DNA from: Actinomycetes bacterium
GTDB taxonomy: Bacteria; Actinomycetota; Acidimicrobiia; Acidimicrobiales; SZUA-35
Assembly: GCA_024227975.1 (NCBI GenBank)
Contig: JAAETV010000143.1
Coordinates: 1 to 13,421, forward strand
DNA: 13,421 nucleotides
Direction of reading: 5' to 3'
Position numbers and translations under genes: made by a program. The notes under the pieces are model-generated. The model worked only from the letters and a program-made list of their open reading frames with translations. It was not told the origin of the DNA and did not search any database. The stretch's first letter is position 1; each line of letters opens with the position of its first letter. Shown one piece after another: positions 1 through 7,358 of this stretch.

Positions 1-1429
1 AGGTTGCTATCCGGAAATGGGTGTCGACCTGGGAGCCGCAGTAATGCTCGACGGCCAGCCAGACGGTGAAGGGAGCCGCACCCGCCGTGGCCGTGACGGC
101 CTCAAACGGATCACCAGCCGGGGTGGCCGGCGAGCAACCCTGCACACCGTTGGAGACTCCAGCGCCAGCGCAGGAGGCATCGGTGCAGATGTAGAGGTCG
201 AGGTCGACGCCTGCCCCCGGGCCTATGCCACCGCTGAGGAAGGGCTGGTTCCACTGGAGGACGAACGTCACGGCGGCCCCGGCAGGGATGGTGATGGGAA
301 TGGTCGTGTCGACGACCGCCCCGGGCTCGAAGTCGTGGAAGTCGTTCTGGGACGGCGGATCAAGGGTGTCGTCGGCTACAGCCGAATCGTTGAAGACCTG
401 GTTGACGCCGAAGGTGGCGGAATTGCCGGCGGCCGAAAAGTAGGGAACACCTGACGCATGGGCCGCATCGGCGGCCTGAGCGATGAGCCCGTCCTGGAAC
501 ATCGGCTCGGTCAGGTAGCCGACATCGTCGACGATGACATCGGCTCCGCATGTGACGAGATCAGCGATGCCGGTAGCAAAATCGGCTTCGGACACGAAGG
601 CGGTGCGGAACGTCTGGCTGGCCCCGGGGGCGAGGTCGTGGATCAGCTCCATCATCGCCCGGCCCTCGTCGGAACCGGTGGCCTGGATGGGGGTCAGGTT
701 CCCGACTGAGGTTGGGACATCACCCGAGAGCTGGGAGGCGGTGCCAGTGGTGGCCGACGCACAGCCGGCACCGGTGGTGGAGCCGACACTGTTGGCGTTG
801 AAGGAGTCGGAGAGGACACCGACATGGACCCCGCTGCCGTCGACACCAACTGCCGCCCGAGCGGCATCAGCACCAATGGAGCTGTCGGCCTGGCTGGTGG
901 TCAGGCCAACGCTCGTCCTGGCACCATAGTTAGGGCGAACGTGGACGACTTCGGTGATCGCAGCCAGTTCGTCGAGGCGGGCCGGGTCGATCCGTCCTGC
1001 CATCATCTTGTACTCGGGGTAGGTTCCGTCGGCCACGAAACCCGCCGCTTTGACCGCGGCCTCAACTGCTGGGGTCAGCTCTGAAAACGTCACCTCGATC
1101 TCAGGCATACCCCCTCGCCATGTGATAACGGGGCCCAACACCGGTGTGACACCAGTGGCAAGTTCGATGGTGTTCTCTGCTGCTAGGAGATCGTTTGTGA
1201 CCTTGGCCAGATCCGGATTGGCCTTCGCTTCAGGCGTGACCTTTGGAGAGAACGAGGTCGGAGCGGGTTCGTCGCCCTGAGCGCTGGCCGCGGTCGGGGC
1301 CGTGGTGATCGCAGCGATAGCCAGAAGGGCAGCAACGCAGGCCAACCCCCGCTTCTTAGCTCGATACTGCCGGTTACTTCGCTTCGAGACCGCGCTCGTC
1401 CTAGACAAGCTTCCGCCAAGATATTGCAT
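1..1429 (-). CDS. Secreted subtilisin-like (S8) serine protease, 3' part missing
   Basis: The frame is open on the minus strand from ATG at 1429 to the window edge (476 codons seen; C-terminus lost). GAAGGGG lies about 8 nt before the ATG, and an in-frame TGA further upstream excludes an earlier ATG. Residues 1-50 form a signal peptide: a long basic n-region (KKR near 25-27), a hydrophobic core and a predicted cleavage after ASA at 50. The protein is therefore probably exported. Subtilase landmarks follow: DGSGVHVGVLSDSFN at 197-211 with the likely catalytic Asp208, DEGRAMMELIHDLAPGA with likely His264, DVIVDDVGY at 297-305, and GVPYFSAAGN ending in the oxyanion-hole Asn336. Next comes a beta-rich stretch with HDF and VLQWNQP. 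The GTS-type catalytic serine should lie beyond the edge. The family is clear. The substrate is unknown; nutritional extracellular proteolysis is only a guess. It is divergent from the EamA permease. Confidence 0.88.
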   Translation of the reverse strand, partial: MQYLGGSLSRTSAVSKRSNRQYRAKKRGLACVAALLAIAAITTAPTAASAQGDEPAPTSFSPKVTPEAKANPDLAKVTNDLLAAENTIELATGVTPVLGPVITWRGGMPEIEVTFSELTPAVEAAVKAAGFVADGTYPEYKMMAGRIDPARLDELAAITEVVHVRPNYGARTSVGLTTSQADSSIGADAARAAVGVDGSGVHVGVLSDSFNANSVGSTTGAGCASATTGTASQLSGDVPTSVGNLTPIQATGSDEGRAMMELIHDLAPGASQTFRTAFVSEADFATGIADLVTCGADVIVDDVGYLTEPMFQDGLIAQAADAAHASGVPYFSAAGNSATFGVNQVFNDSAVADDTLDPPSQNDFHDFEPGAVVDTTIPITIPAGAAVTFVLQWNQPFLSGGIGPGAGVDLDLYICTDASCAGAGVSNGVQGCSPATPAGDPFEAVTATAGAAPFTVWLAVEHYCGSQVDTHFRIAT

Positions 1430-1647
1430 CAACGCCCCTTCTCCACCGCTGGCCGGCGCCCGGCAGCGCCGTCAGATCTGTACCCGCCAGGACGCTACCG
1501 TAGGGCACAGCTACAAACAAGGCGCAGATACACCAAGAAATGAGACATCTCCTCAATCAGGGTGAATCATGGCGACACTGTTGGGATAATCCCTGTCAGT
1601 TCCGTCTATCCGTCTATCCATGGACGGCACGACAGACAACGAGGGCA

Positions 1648-1653
1648 TAGGGT
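1648..1653 (+). promoter_or_regulatory. Candidate -10 box of leaderless EamA permease mRNA
   Basis: TAGGGT is followed by 8 nt and then ATG at 1662. This is close to the spacing expected when transcription starts at the start codon, as in many actinobacterial leaderless genes. No Shine-Dalgarno sequence precedes either 1662 or the alternative ATG at 1620. A second possible -10 (GATAAT at 1585-1590) would serve the longer form. No convincing -35 was seen. Confidence 0.4.
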
Positions 1654-1661
1654 TGCCCCGA

Positions 1662-2570
1662 ATGGGGGACGCCACAACTCGAGATCGCTCGCACCTGGGG
1701 TACCCGGCGGCCCTCTCGGCCCTGCTGTTCTGGGGCGGCCAAGCCGTCATCGTCAAGGGTGTCGACCTCGATCCGCTCCCCCTCGTCTTCTTCCGGATCT
1801 GGATGGCTGCGGTCTTCAGCATCATCGTGCTACGGGTATCGGGGGGCCACCTCACCCGACAGGTCCTCCACCGCGGCCTGAAGGGGGGTGTGGCTTTCGG
1901 TCTCGACCTCGTCCTGTTCTTCACTGCCATCAAGCTCACCACGGTCGCCAACGCCACCATCATCCCGTCGATGCAGCCCGTCCTCCTGGTGTTCGCTGCC
2001 CCGATCCTGTTCCGCGAGCACATCGGCCGCCGAGACATCGGCATGGCCGGAGTCGCCATCGCCGGGGTGGCTCTCGTCGTGTTTGGCGCCAGCGGCTTAC
2101 CCGAGTGGAGCCCTATTGGCGACCTTTGGGCTGTCGCCACCCTCTTTGCCTGGACCAGCTACTTCATTGCGTCGAAAGCGGCGCGGGCCCACCTGAGTGC
2201 CGCTGAGTTCACCGCAGGGGCCTCGTTCATCGCTGCCATCGTCGTGACCCCCTTCGCCGCCCTCTCTGGTCAGGAGTGGGCCATGCCCACCAGCGTCCAG
2301 TGGTTCTGGATCGCCATGATGGCCATCGGCCCGGGCTGGGCCGGCCACTACCTCATGAACTGGGCCCTAGGCCATGTGCCAATCTGGTTCGGCGGCACGG
2401 TGGCTCTCGCCGCTCCCGTCGCCTCAGCGATCATGGCCGCCATTTTCCTGGGGGAGAGCATGACCGGCCTACAGGTCATCGGCATGGCCATCACCGTCGG
2501 GTCACTGGTGGCTATCACTCTGCGCACCCAGGCCCAGAGTCCACCGGCGGCCCAGCCCGAGCCGGCCTAG
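1662..2570 (+). CDS. EamA/DMT-superfamily permease (RhaT/YdcZ-like drug/metabolite transporter)
   Basis: This 302-residue inner-membrane protein has about ten hydrophobic segments arranged as two EamA repeats. The first starts at the helix containing ALSALLFWGGQAVIVKG and the second around DLWAVATLFAWTSYFIASK. A typical last helix (GMAITVGSLVAITL) and a short hydrophilic Pro/Ala-rich tail follow. The repeat signature of a helix ending in a short loop before LGES or FREH is seen in both halves (FREHIGRRD; FLGESMTGLQ). Family members export or import small metabolites, often amino acids; the substrate cannot be told here. I chose ATG 1662 because it leaves 12 residues before the first helix and has a leaderless-type -10 box. 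ATG 1620 (316 aa) is the alternative and has no ribosome binding site. The gene is monocistronic, with 299 bp before the next gene. Confidence 0.85.
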   Translation: MGDATTRDRSHLGYPAALSALLFWGGQAVIVKGVDLDPLPLVFFRIWMAAVFSIIVLRVSGGHLTRQVLHRGLKGGVAFGLDLVLFFTAIKLTTVANATIIPSMQPVLLVFAAPILFREHIGRRDIGMAGVAIAGVALVVFGASGLPEWSPIGDLWAVATLFAWTSYFIASKAARAHLSAAEFTAGASFIAAIVVTPFAALSGQEWAMPTSVQWFWIAMMAIGPGWAGHYLMNWALGHVPIWFGGTVALAAPVASAIMAAIFLGESMTGLQVIGMAITVGSLVAITLRTQAQSPPAAQPEPA

Positions 2571-2869
2571 ACCTGGACCTCCAGCGTTTCGAGTGAGTGT
2601 CAACGATCCATTCGGGCCCGAGATCATACGACTCGATTGGGGGCACTGAGCCGAACCAAGCACCAGCCGACACCATCCTGAGAGCGACCCGGCGAACGGC
2701 GAACCGCCAAGCGGCGGGGAACAGTGCCAGGTCCGGTGAGCGGTGCTGTCGATCATGGCATACATGCCTGATTCATCGAGCACCTCCTTGCAGCGACAGT
2801 CCCAGCTCCTCTCGACATTGTGGAGCAGCTGGGACATGAAGCGAGGGGTTGTGTGCGAGGCTGATCGGT
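2571..2869. other. Intergenic region between the two transporters
   Basis: I see no convincing gene in these 299 bp. Small inverted repeats are present (for example GGCG-aac-CGCC near 2700-2712) but none has a T-tract. Open frames on both strands translate to low-complexity or arginine/serine-rich sequence and lack ribosome binding sites. The MFS promoter must lie here, but no clear -10/-35 pair stands out. Confidence 0.4.
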
Positions 2870-4081
2870 ATGGAGCTCGAGGCGAGGCGCCGATCGCTAG
2901 GCCGGGCGTTCCAAGGGCTCCTGGTTGCGGCGACAGTCACGAATCTCGGGGACGGCATTCGGCTGGCAGCTCTGCCTCTTCTCGCTACGACGCTCACGGA
3001 CTCGCCATTGTTGATCGCGAGCGTGACTGCGGCTCAGTTCTTGCCGTGGCTGCTATTCGGTCCCCTCGCGGGCGTGATCGTCGATCGCGCCGACCGCCGG
3101 CGCCTGATCCTGTTCACCCAGGCTTGGCGTGGTTTCGTCATGGTCGGTCTTGGTGCAGTCGTACTCGCCGATGTGGCCTCGATGTGGATGGTGTTGGCGG
3201 TGGCGTTCGTTATCACGGTTGGAGAGATCCTCGTCGACCCTTCGGTGGTGGCTGTCGTGCCGACCATCGTGGACCGTGACGACCTTGACCGAGCCAATGG
3301 ACGAATAAGCAGTGTCGAGATCGTCACCAACGATCTGATTGGTGCCCCGGTCGGAGCGGGGCTGTTCGCCGCCGTGCCCTGGCTGCCGTTCGTTGCCGAC
3401 GGTATGAGCTACGTCGGGTCGATCGTGCCGTTCCGGCGCCTACCAAAGCAGCAACGACCCGACCAGGGAAGGCTCGCCCCGCAACAGATCTTGAGCGAGG
3501 TATCAGAAGGGCTGCGCTGGATACTCAGCCATCGGATGCTGCGACCTTGGACGATGGCGGTTGCCATCTTCAACGTCGGCGCCTCAGCTGCGTTCAGCCT
3601 GCTCGTCGTGCTTGTCCACGATACCCATGGGGGCTCTGAGTTCGCCTTCGGGGTGACCTTGACCGTGGCGGCGATTGCCGGCGCGATCGGCAGTGCCACC
3701 GCTCCCCGGTTGGTCGACCGCTACGGTCGGGCCCCGGTGCTTCTGGCCGCCGCCGGCATGGGGGCGGCAACGCTGTTCGCCGTGGCCGGTGCCCCTTCGC
3801 TTGTCTTCGTCATCGGGTTCTGGGCGATCGGTGGAGGAACGTCGGGTGTGTTGCTGGCAATCGGGCGAGGCTACGTGCAGCGGTATTGCCCAAACGAGAT
3901 CCTCGGTCGGGCGGCGATCGCGTCGCGAACGATCACCCGGACGGCGTTCGTTGTCGGTGCCCTCCTCGGTGGGACCGTGGCCGCCACCCACGGGGTGCGT
4001 TCTGCGTTCGCGGTGGCGGGCATCATCCAGGCCACGGCGCTGGTACCGATGGGACTAGCCTTGCGCCACGATCGCGACTGA
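2870..4081 (+). CDS. MFS transporter, EntS/MFS_3-like exporter
   Basis: This protein of about 403 residues has twelve hydrophobic segments in two halves separated by a charged central loop (FRRLPKQQRPDQGRL). The major-facilitator motif A is visible between helices 2 and 3 (GPLAGVIVDRADRRRL), and a degenerate repeat follows in the second half (APRLVDRYGRAP). The opening NLGDGIRLAALPLLATTLT and the overall layout match the MFS_3/EntS group, which exports siderophores, macrolides and other small molecules. The substrate is not deducible. ATG 2870 is chosen because GAGG lies 9 nt upstream. The longer form from TTG 2849 has its G-rich stretch directly against the start. The gene ends in TGA at 4079. 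The frame stays open for 58 more codons, but this is not unusual at this GC content. No regulator is adjacent. Confidence 0.85.
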   Translation: MELEARRRSLGRAFQGLLVAATVTNLGDGIRLAALPLLATTLTDSPLLIASVTAAQFLPWLLFGPLAGVIVDRADRRRLILFTQAWRGFVMVGLGAVVLADVASMWMVLAVAFVITVGEILVDPSVVAVVPTIVDRDDLDRANGRISSVEIVTNDLIGAPVGAGLFAAVPWLPFVADGMSYVGSIVPFRRLPKQQRPDQGRLAPQQILSEVSEGLRWILSHRMLRPWTMAVAIFNVGASAAFSLLVVLVHDTHGGSEFAFGVTLTVAAIAGAIGSATAPRLVDRYGRAPVLLAAAGMGAATLFAVAGAPSLVFVIGFWAIGGGTSGVLLAIGRGYVQRYCPNEILGRAAIASRTITRTAFVVGALLGGTVAATHGVRSAFAVAGIIQATALVPMGLALRHDRD

Positions 4082-4336
4082 GCCCAAAGGTCATCGGCGC
4101 TGAACATCGCGACGCTACCGTCGATCACTGATGCGGTCGAGATCGTCGAGGACAACTCGTGCCGCCACCAGGCCGCGTTCTTCGCCACCGCGGAACCGAG
4201 CGTTGCCGAGCTCGGAGCTCACCTCCAACCGCAAACCCGCAGCTTGCCGGACAGATAACCCACACTCTGCCGAAAACCTGCTGCTACTTCGGCCCATCGG
4301 GCTACAACCGCTGGTGATCGACGCTGCCGCTGTCAG
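4082..4336. other. Intergenic region between MFS gene and tRNA terminator
   Basis: I see no supported gene. The frame following the MFS stop codon is open to TAA at 4256-4258 but has no normal start codon or ribosome binding site. Antisense frames run through the tRNA genes and are not credible. It may hold decayed sequence. Confidence 0.35.
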
Positions 4337-4366
4337 AACCACAACGAAGGAGCCCAAAGGGCTCCC
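4337..4366 (-). terminator. Rho-independent terminator after tRNA-Glu
   Basis: On the minus strand a perfect 7-bp stem, GGAGCCC-TTT-GGGCTCC (plus positions 4365 to 4349), is followed by the T-rich run TTCGTTGT. It lies 4 nt beyond the tRNA-Glu 3' end. It should end the tRNA-Gln/tRNA-Glu transcript and any readthrough from gltX/ydcF. Confidence 0.8.
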
Positions 4367-4369
4367 GAG

Positions 4370-4442
4370 CACCCCGTACGGGATTTGAACCCGTGCTACT
4401 GGCATGAGAAGCCAGCGTCCTAGGCCGCTAGACGAACGGGGC
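4370..4442 (-). tRNA. tRNA-Glu (anticodon CUC)
   Basis: This is a 73-nt cloverleaf on the minus strand. The acceptor stem is GCCCCGT / ACGGGGT with a G-U first pair and discriminator G at 4370. The D arm contains CTAGCGGCCTAGG. The anticodon stem is CTGGC/GCCAG with loop TTCTCAT, so the anticodon is CTC and it reads GAG. The T arm is CGGG-TTCAAAT-CCCG. No CCA is encoded. It lies 64 nt after tRNA-Gln on the same strand, so the two are probably cotranscribed, and it is directly followed by a terminator. Confidence 0.95.
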
Positions 4443-4506
4443 CGGTGTTGTTGCATCCCCCTGGACGGAGGCCGCCAGAGGATCCTAGCGCTTGCGCACC
4501 AGATTG

Positions 4507-4578
4507 CTCGGGGAGGAGGACTTGAACCCCCAATGTCTGGACCAGAACCAGATGTGTTGCCAATTACACCATCCCCGA
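4507..4578 (-). tRNA. tRNA-Gln (anticodon CUG)
   Basis: This is a 72-nt cloverleaf on the minus strand. The acceptor stem is TCGGGGA / TCCCCGA and the discriminator is G. The D arm is GGTGTAATTGGCAACAC, typical of bacterial tRNA-Gln. The anticodon stem is TCTGG/CCAGA with loop TTCTGGT, so the anticodon is CTG and it reads CAG. The T arm is GGGGG-TTCAAGT-CCTCC with one G-U pair. In lineages without GlnRS this tRNA is first charged with Glu by GluRS and then amidated by GatCAB. The GluRS gene lies just upstream. Confidence 0.95.
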
Positions 4579-4591
4579 AGGTGGTCGACCA

Positions 4592-4597
4592 AGACTA
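4592..4597 (-). promoter_or_regulatory. Candidate -10 box of the tRNA-Gln/tRNA-Glu unit
   Basis: On the minus strand TAGTCT lies 13 nt before the mature 5' end of tRNA-Gln. This would place transcription start about 6 nt before the tRNA. The matching -35 is weak (TTCGGC about 18 bp further upstream). Readthrough from ydcF, which ends 77 nt upstream, is also possible. Confidence 0.4.
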
Positions 4598-4655
4598 TCG
4601 CCCTCTCGGCCAAACGCCGAAGCAGTTTCGCCACCCTGACCGCTCGAGGTCCCCC

Positions 4656-5324
4656 CTAGAACTGATCGAGCCGGCGAAACGAGATCAGCCGGCCTAGGGC
4701 CACAGCCCCCGCCTCCCGAACAAGTCGTCGAAACGAGGGGGGTTGGGAGGTAAGAGCCACCTGGGGGGACAGACCGACCTCATCGGCTGTGAGCATGGCT
4801 CGCTTTGCGTGGTAGCGGTCGGTGACGAGGACCACCTCGACCACATCATCACGGCGCAGGAAACGAGCGGTGGCTGCCAGCGATTCATAGGTCGACGAGC
4901 CGTGCACCTCGAGGCGCAGGCTGGTGTCTGGGATACCCGAGGTCTCCCTCAAGTAGTCGTAGCCACTCTTGGCCTCGGTAGTGAGGTCGGCCTCCTGCCC
5001 TCCCCCGGTCACCACCACCAGGTCCACCTCCCCCGACTCGTACAGGGCGGCGGCCTGGTCGAGTCGAGCTCGCAGTACCGGTGACGGTTCACCGTTGTAC
5101 TGGGCGGCTCCCAGCACAACAGCAGCCCTGGTGATCGTGGCGTCAGTCGACGTCTCATAGTCCGAGCGCGATGTCAGCCACACGTCAACGAAGGTGACGA
5201 GGTAGTACAACACCAATACGGCAACCACCGCGCCCACGATGAACAACCGCGGGACTCGGGGCGATCGCCCTTCATCACCGAGATCGTCGCTAGAGCTTCG
5301 CTCGGGCTGCCCGGAGCCGGTCAA
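4656..5324 (-). CDS. YdcF/SanA/ElyC-like (DUF218) membrane-anchored protein
   Basis: The protein has 222 residues. A basic, hydrophilic N-terminus is followed by one membrane helix (about 27-50), then the DUF218 domain (about 66-200). Domain landmarks are AAVVLGAAQYNGEPSPVLRARLDQAAAL, the turn VVVTGGGQEAD (104-113), TEAKSGYDYL, the acidic/serine stretch HGSSTYESLAATARFL and VVLVTDRYHAKRAM (164-177). The domain should face outside. E. coli relatives ElyC and SanA affect envelope integrity, but the biochemical activity of the family is poorly defined. The start is TTG, overlapping the 3' end of gltX by 35 nt in another frame. A G-rich stretch (GGGGGTGAT) precedes it, which suggests translational coupling to gltX. 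A shorter form starting just before the helix cannot be excluded. Confidence 0.82.
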   Translation of the reverse strand: MTGSGQPERSSSDDLGDEGRSPRVPRLFIVGAVVAVLVLYYLVTFVDVWLTSRSDYETSTDATITRAAVVLGAAQYNGEPSPVLRARLDQAAALYESGEVDLVVVTGGGQEADLTTEAKSGYDYLRETSGIPDTSLRLEVHGSSTYESLAATARFLRRDDVVEVVLVTDRYHAKRAMLTADEVGLSPQVALTSQPPSFRRLVREAGAVALGRLISFRRLDQF

Positions 5325-6678
5325 GGATCACCCCCCGATCAACTTCCGCCATGGGCTCGAACAGGGGGAGCCCCGAACGACTCCCACTCACCGCCATTCT
5401 GACGGGAAGTTGCGACTTGCGGCCGAGCTCCTCACCGACTCCGAAGACGGCCTTCTCCAGCGCCTCCGGCGTCCACTCAACATCGGCCAAGCGCTCCACA
5501 ACCCCGTCGAGCACATCGGCCACGCCCTGGGCCCCCATCACCTTGCGCCAATCCTTGGCTACTGGCTCGGGAGCCTCACCGACAACCCAGTCGAGGAAGC
5601 TCGGCGCCTCTTCAAGTCGTCGAACCCGCTGTTGAACCAGGGGTGCCATCCGCTCGAACAGATCGGCCGGGATAGCAGGGTCGGCAGCGTCAACCCAGGG
5701 TCGGGTCTTGGCAACGAAGTCATCGACGTCGAGTTGACGGATGTGTTCGGCATTGAAGTGGTCAAGTTTCTTCACGTCGAAGAAGGCGGGAGCCTTGTTG
5801 ATGTCGACCAGATCGAATTGCTCGATGATCTCCTCGATAGGTCTGATCTCCACCCCATCCTTGGCCCCCCATCCGAGGGTGACGAGGTAGTTGCGCATGG
5901 CCTCGGGTAGGTAGCCGCGGTCGAGATAGTCGCCGACGGAGACATCGTCTCGGCGCTTGGACAGCTTCTTGCGTTGCTCGTTGACGATGAGCGGAAGGTG
6001 GGCATAGACAGGCTGATCGTCGGCCCCCATGGCCTGGCGCAGGAGCAGGACCCGAGGGGTTGTGTTGACCAGGTCCTCGCCCCTCACCACATGGGTGATG
6101 CCCATGTCGAGGTCGTCGTAGGCGTTGGCCACATGGAACATGGGCACCCCGGTTGAGCGCACGATCACGAAGTCCTCGAGCAGGGCGTTCTCGAACTCGA
6201 CCCGCCCTCGGATCACGTCGTCCCATCCCGTCACCCCGTCGGTGGGGGTGCGGAAGCGAACCACGACCCCCTCCCCCGGCTGGACATCACGATCCCGACA
6301 ATGGCCGTCGTAGCCACCAGCGTCGGACACCCCCGCCGCTGCGGCCGCGGCCGCCGTACGCTCCTTGACCGCCTCCTGGGAGCAGTCGCAGCGATAGGCG
6401 TAGCCGTTGTCGACCATCTCCGCTGCCACCCGCCGGTAGAGGTCAAAGCGTTCTGACTGACGGTATTCCTCGTCCCAATCAAGACCGAGCGATTCGAGGT
6501 GACGACCTATGGCCTCGACGTGCTCACTCGTCGAGCGATCAGCGTCAGTGTCTTCGATACGCAAGACGAAGGTCCCGCCGGTGTGGCGGGCATAGAGCCA
6601 GTTGAAGAGGGCAGCTCGCGCACTGCCGACGTGGAGATAGCCGGTAGGGGCGGGCGAGAATCGAACACGAACCGTCAC
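5290..6678 (-). CDS. gltX: Glutamyl-tRNA synthetase
   Basis: This class I synthetase attaches Glu to tRNA in the cytoplasm. Its 462 residues are within the normal bacterial range. The ATP-binding HIGH motif appears as RFSPAPTGYLHVGSAR (HVGS at 16-19) and the KMSKS-type motif as KKLSKRRDD (KLSKR 238-242). The stretch RIEDTDADRS near 40-49 is typical of GluRS. Cys97, Cys99 and Cys127 match the zinc site of the bacterial enzyme, but the usual fourth ligand (CxH) is Asp129 here. The C-terminal half is the anticodon-binding domain. The GTG start has no ribosome binding site but sits exactly 7 nt after TACCCT, so the mRNA is probably leaderless. It is followed by an overlapping ydcF-like gene and the genes for tRNA-Gln and tRNA-Glu, its probable substrates. 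The enzyme is likely the non-discriminating type, an inference from lineage. Confidence 0.97.
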   Translation of the reverse strand: MTVRVRFSPAPTGYLHVGSARAALFNWLYARHTGGTFVLRIEDTDADRSTSEHVEAIGRHLESLGLDWDEEYRQSERFDLYRRVAAEMVDNGYAYRCDCSQEAVKERTAAAAAAAGVSDAGGYDGHCRDRDVQPGEGVVVRFRTPTDGVTGWDDVIRGRVEFENALLEDFVIVRSTGVPMFHVANAYDDLDMGITHVVRGEDLVNTTPRVLLLRQAMGADDQPVYAHLPLIVNEQRKKLSKRRDDVSVGDYLDRGYLPEAMRNYLVTLGWGAKDGVEIRPIEEIIEQFDLVDINKAPAFFDVKKLDHFNAEHIRQLDVDDFVAKTRPWVDAADPAIPADLFERMAPLVQQRVRRLEEAPSFLDWVVGEAPEPVAKDWRKVMGAQGVADVLDGVVERLADVEWTPEALEKAVFGVGEELGRKSQLPVRMAVSGSRSGLPLFEPMAEVDRGVILDRLRAARAKL

Positions 6679-6685
6679 CCGCTAA

Positions 6686-6691
6686 AGGGTA
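6686..6691 (-). promoter_or_regulatory. -10 box of leaderless gltX transcript
   Basis: On the minus strand TACCCT is followed by exactly 7 nt and the GTG start of gltX. There is no Shine-Dalgarno sequence in between, so transcription probably starts at the start codon. It lies in the 30-nt gap after the upstream gene, giving gltX its own promoter. No clear -35 is seen. Confidence 0.5.
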
Positions 6692-6708
6692 CTTGCGCTA
6701 CCTCACCG

Positions 6709-7260
6709 TCAGTGACCGGTTTCAACCGTCTCTAGGTCAGACGACTCCAGGAGATTCCCCCGCCATCCCGTCAGATACTCAGCGGCGATGGCCTCGGGCG
6801 AGCGACGCAGTGCATCCTCCCGCACCAGATCGACCAGGTGGCGAAGCTCAGCATAGTGATGGCTGCTCCTCACCTCAGCGAACAGCCCCTGGCGAAGCTC
6901 GACCAGCTCGGCCGGTGGCTCATCATCGAAGAACCCGTAGATGGTGAAGGCCGCAGTCAGGTCATGGACCAGGGGAGCCCGACCGAACAGTGACGCTCGC
7001 CTCATGGCGATGGCGACACAACCAGCCACTGCATCTTCGCGGCTCACCGTGCCCAGGTTGAGGTGTTCCTCAACCTGGCTCACGAGTGAGTAGGCGTAAC
7101 CCTGGTCGGGGCCGATGCTGCCAAGACGTGCCCCTCGGGGTTGGCCTGCCGTCACCTCGCCGGGGCGATTGGCGTACCAAGCTTCGATCCGACGCGGGGG
7201 TGACTTGTAGGTCCTGACCAGACGGGTGGGATCGGTCGGCACGAAATCTGGGGCAGCCAC
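6709..7260 (-). CDS. Conserved-looking protein of unknown function upstream of gltX
   Basis: I do not recognise this 183-residue soluble protein. It has no signal peptide or membrane segment. Residues 1-40 are basic and proline-rich (PTRLVRTYKSPPRRIEAWYANRPGE). A mixed middle contains GPDQGYAYSLVSQVEEHLNL, and the rest is mostly helical with a charged, heptad-like pattern (AELVELRQGLFAEVRSSHHYAELRHLVDLVREDALRR) ending around AEYLTGWRGNLL. Codon use and frame continuity are those of a real gene. The GTG start lacks a ribosome binding site and sits 7 nt after TACCCT, the leaderless arrangement also seen at gltX. It stops 30 nt before gltX on the same strand, so readthrough into gltX is possible. 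It shares its promoter region with the divergent membrane protein gene. No function is proposed. Confidence 0.8.
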   Translation of the reverse strand: MAAPDFVPTDPTRLVRTYKSPPRRIEAWYANRPGEVTAGQPRGARLGSIGPDQGYAYSLVSQVEEHLNLGTVSREDAVAGCVAIAMRRASLFGRAPLVHDLTAAFTIYGFFDDEPPAELVELRQGLFAEVRSSHHYAELRHLVDLVREDALRRSPEAIAAEYLTGWRGNLLESSDLETVETGH

Positions 7261-7267
7261 GAACAGG

Positions 7268-7277
7268 AGGGTACCCT
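7268..7277. promoter_or_regulatory. Palindromic back-to-back -10 elements between divergent genes
   Basis: AGGGTACCCT is a perfect 10-bp palindrome, so TACCCT reads as a -10 box on both strands (minus 7273-7268, plus 7272-7277). The minus copy lies 7 nt before the GTG at 7260. The plus copy would start transcription near 7284. This is a candidate bidirectional promoter. The left arm of the palindrome overlaps the AGGAGG at 7265-7270. Confidence 0.45.
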
Positions 7278-7358
7278 ATGCGCCCTCCGGCGCCGCGACC
7301 ATTCGGCGCCGGTGTTCGGTCGTCTTCGACGATCGACGGGATTGAGAGGAACCTTCCA

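Noticed and set aside
1440..1460. GCCGG-CGC-CCGGC inverted repeat in the protease upstream region
   Set aside because: A short GC-rich stem with no T-tract is expected by chance at this base composition.
2502..2837. 111-aa minus-strand ORF across the 3' end of the EamA gene
   Set aside because: It overlaps the permease in antisense and shows no recognisable family. A transposase remnant was considered but not supported.
4079..4258. In-frame TGA at the end of the MFS gene with 58 more open codons, as a second Sec or read-through case
   Set aside because: The transporter already has its full twelve helices. The extension has no Cys-pair context. An open run of this length is not unusual at this GC content.
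4115..4456. 113-aa minus-strand ORF
   Set aside because: It runs through the tRNA-Glu gene and its terminator, so it is not coding.
5239..5910. 223-aa plus-strand ORF opposite gltX and ydcF
   Set aside because: It is antisense to two well-supported genes and has no recognisable domain or ribosome binding site.
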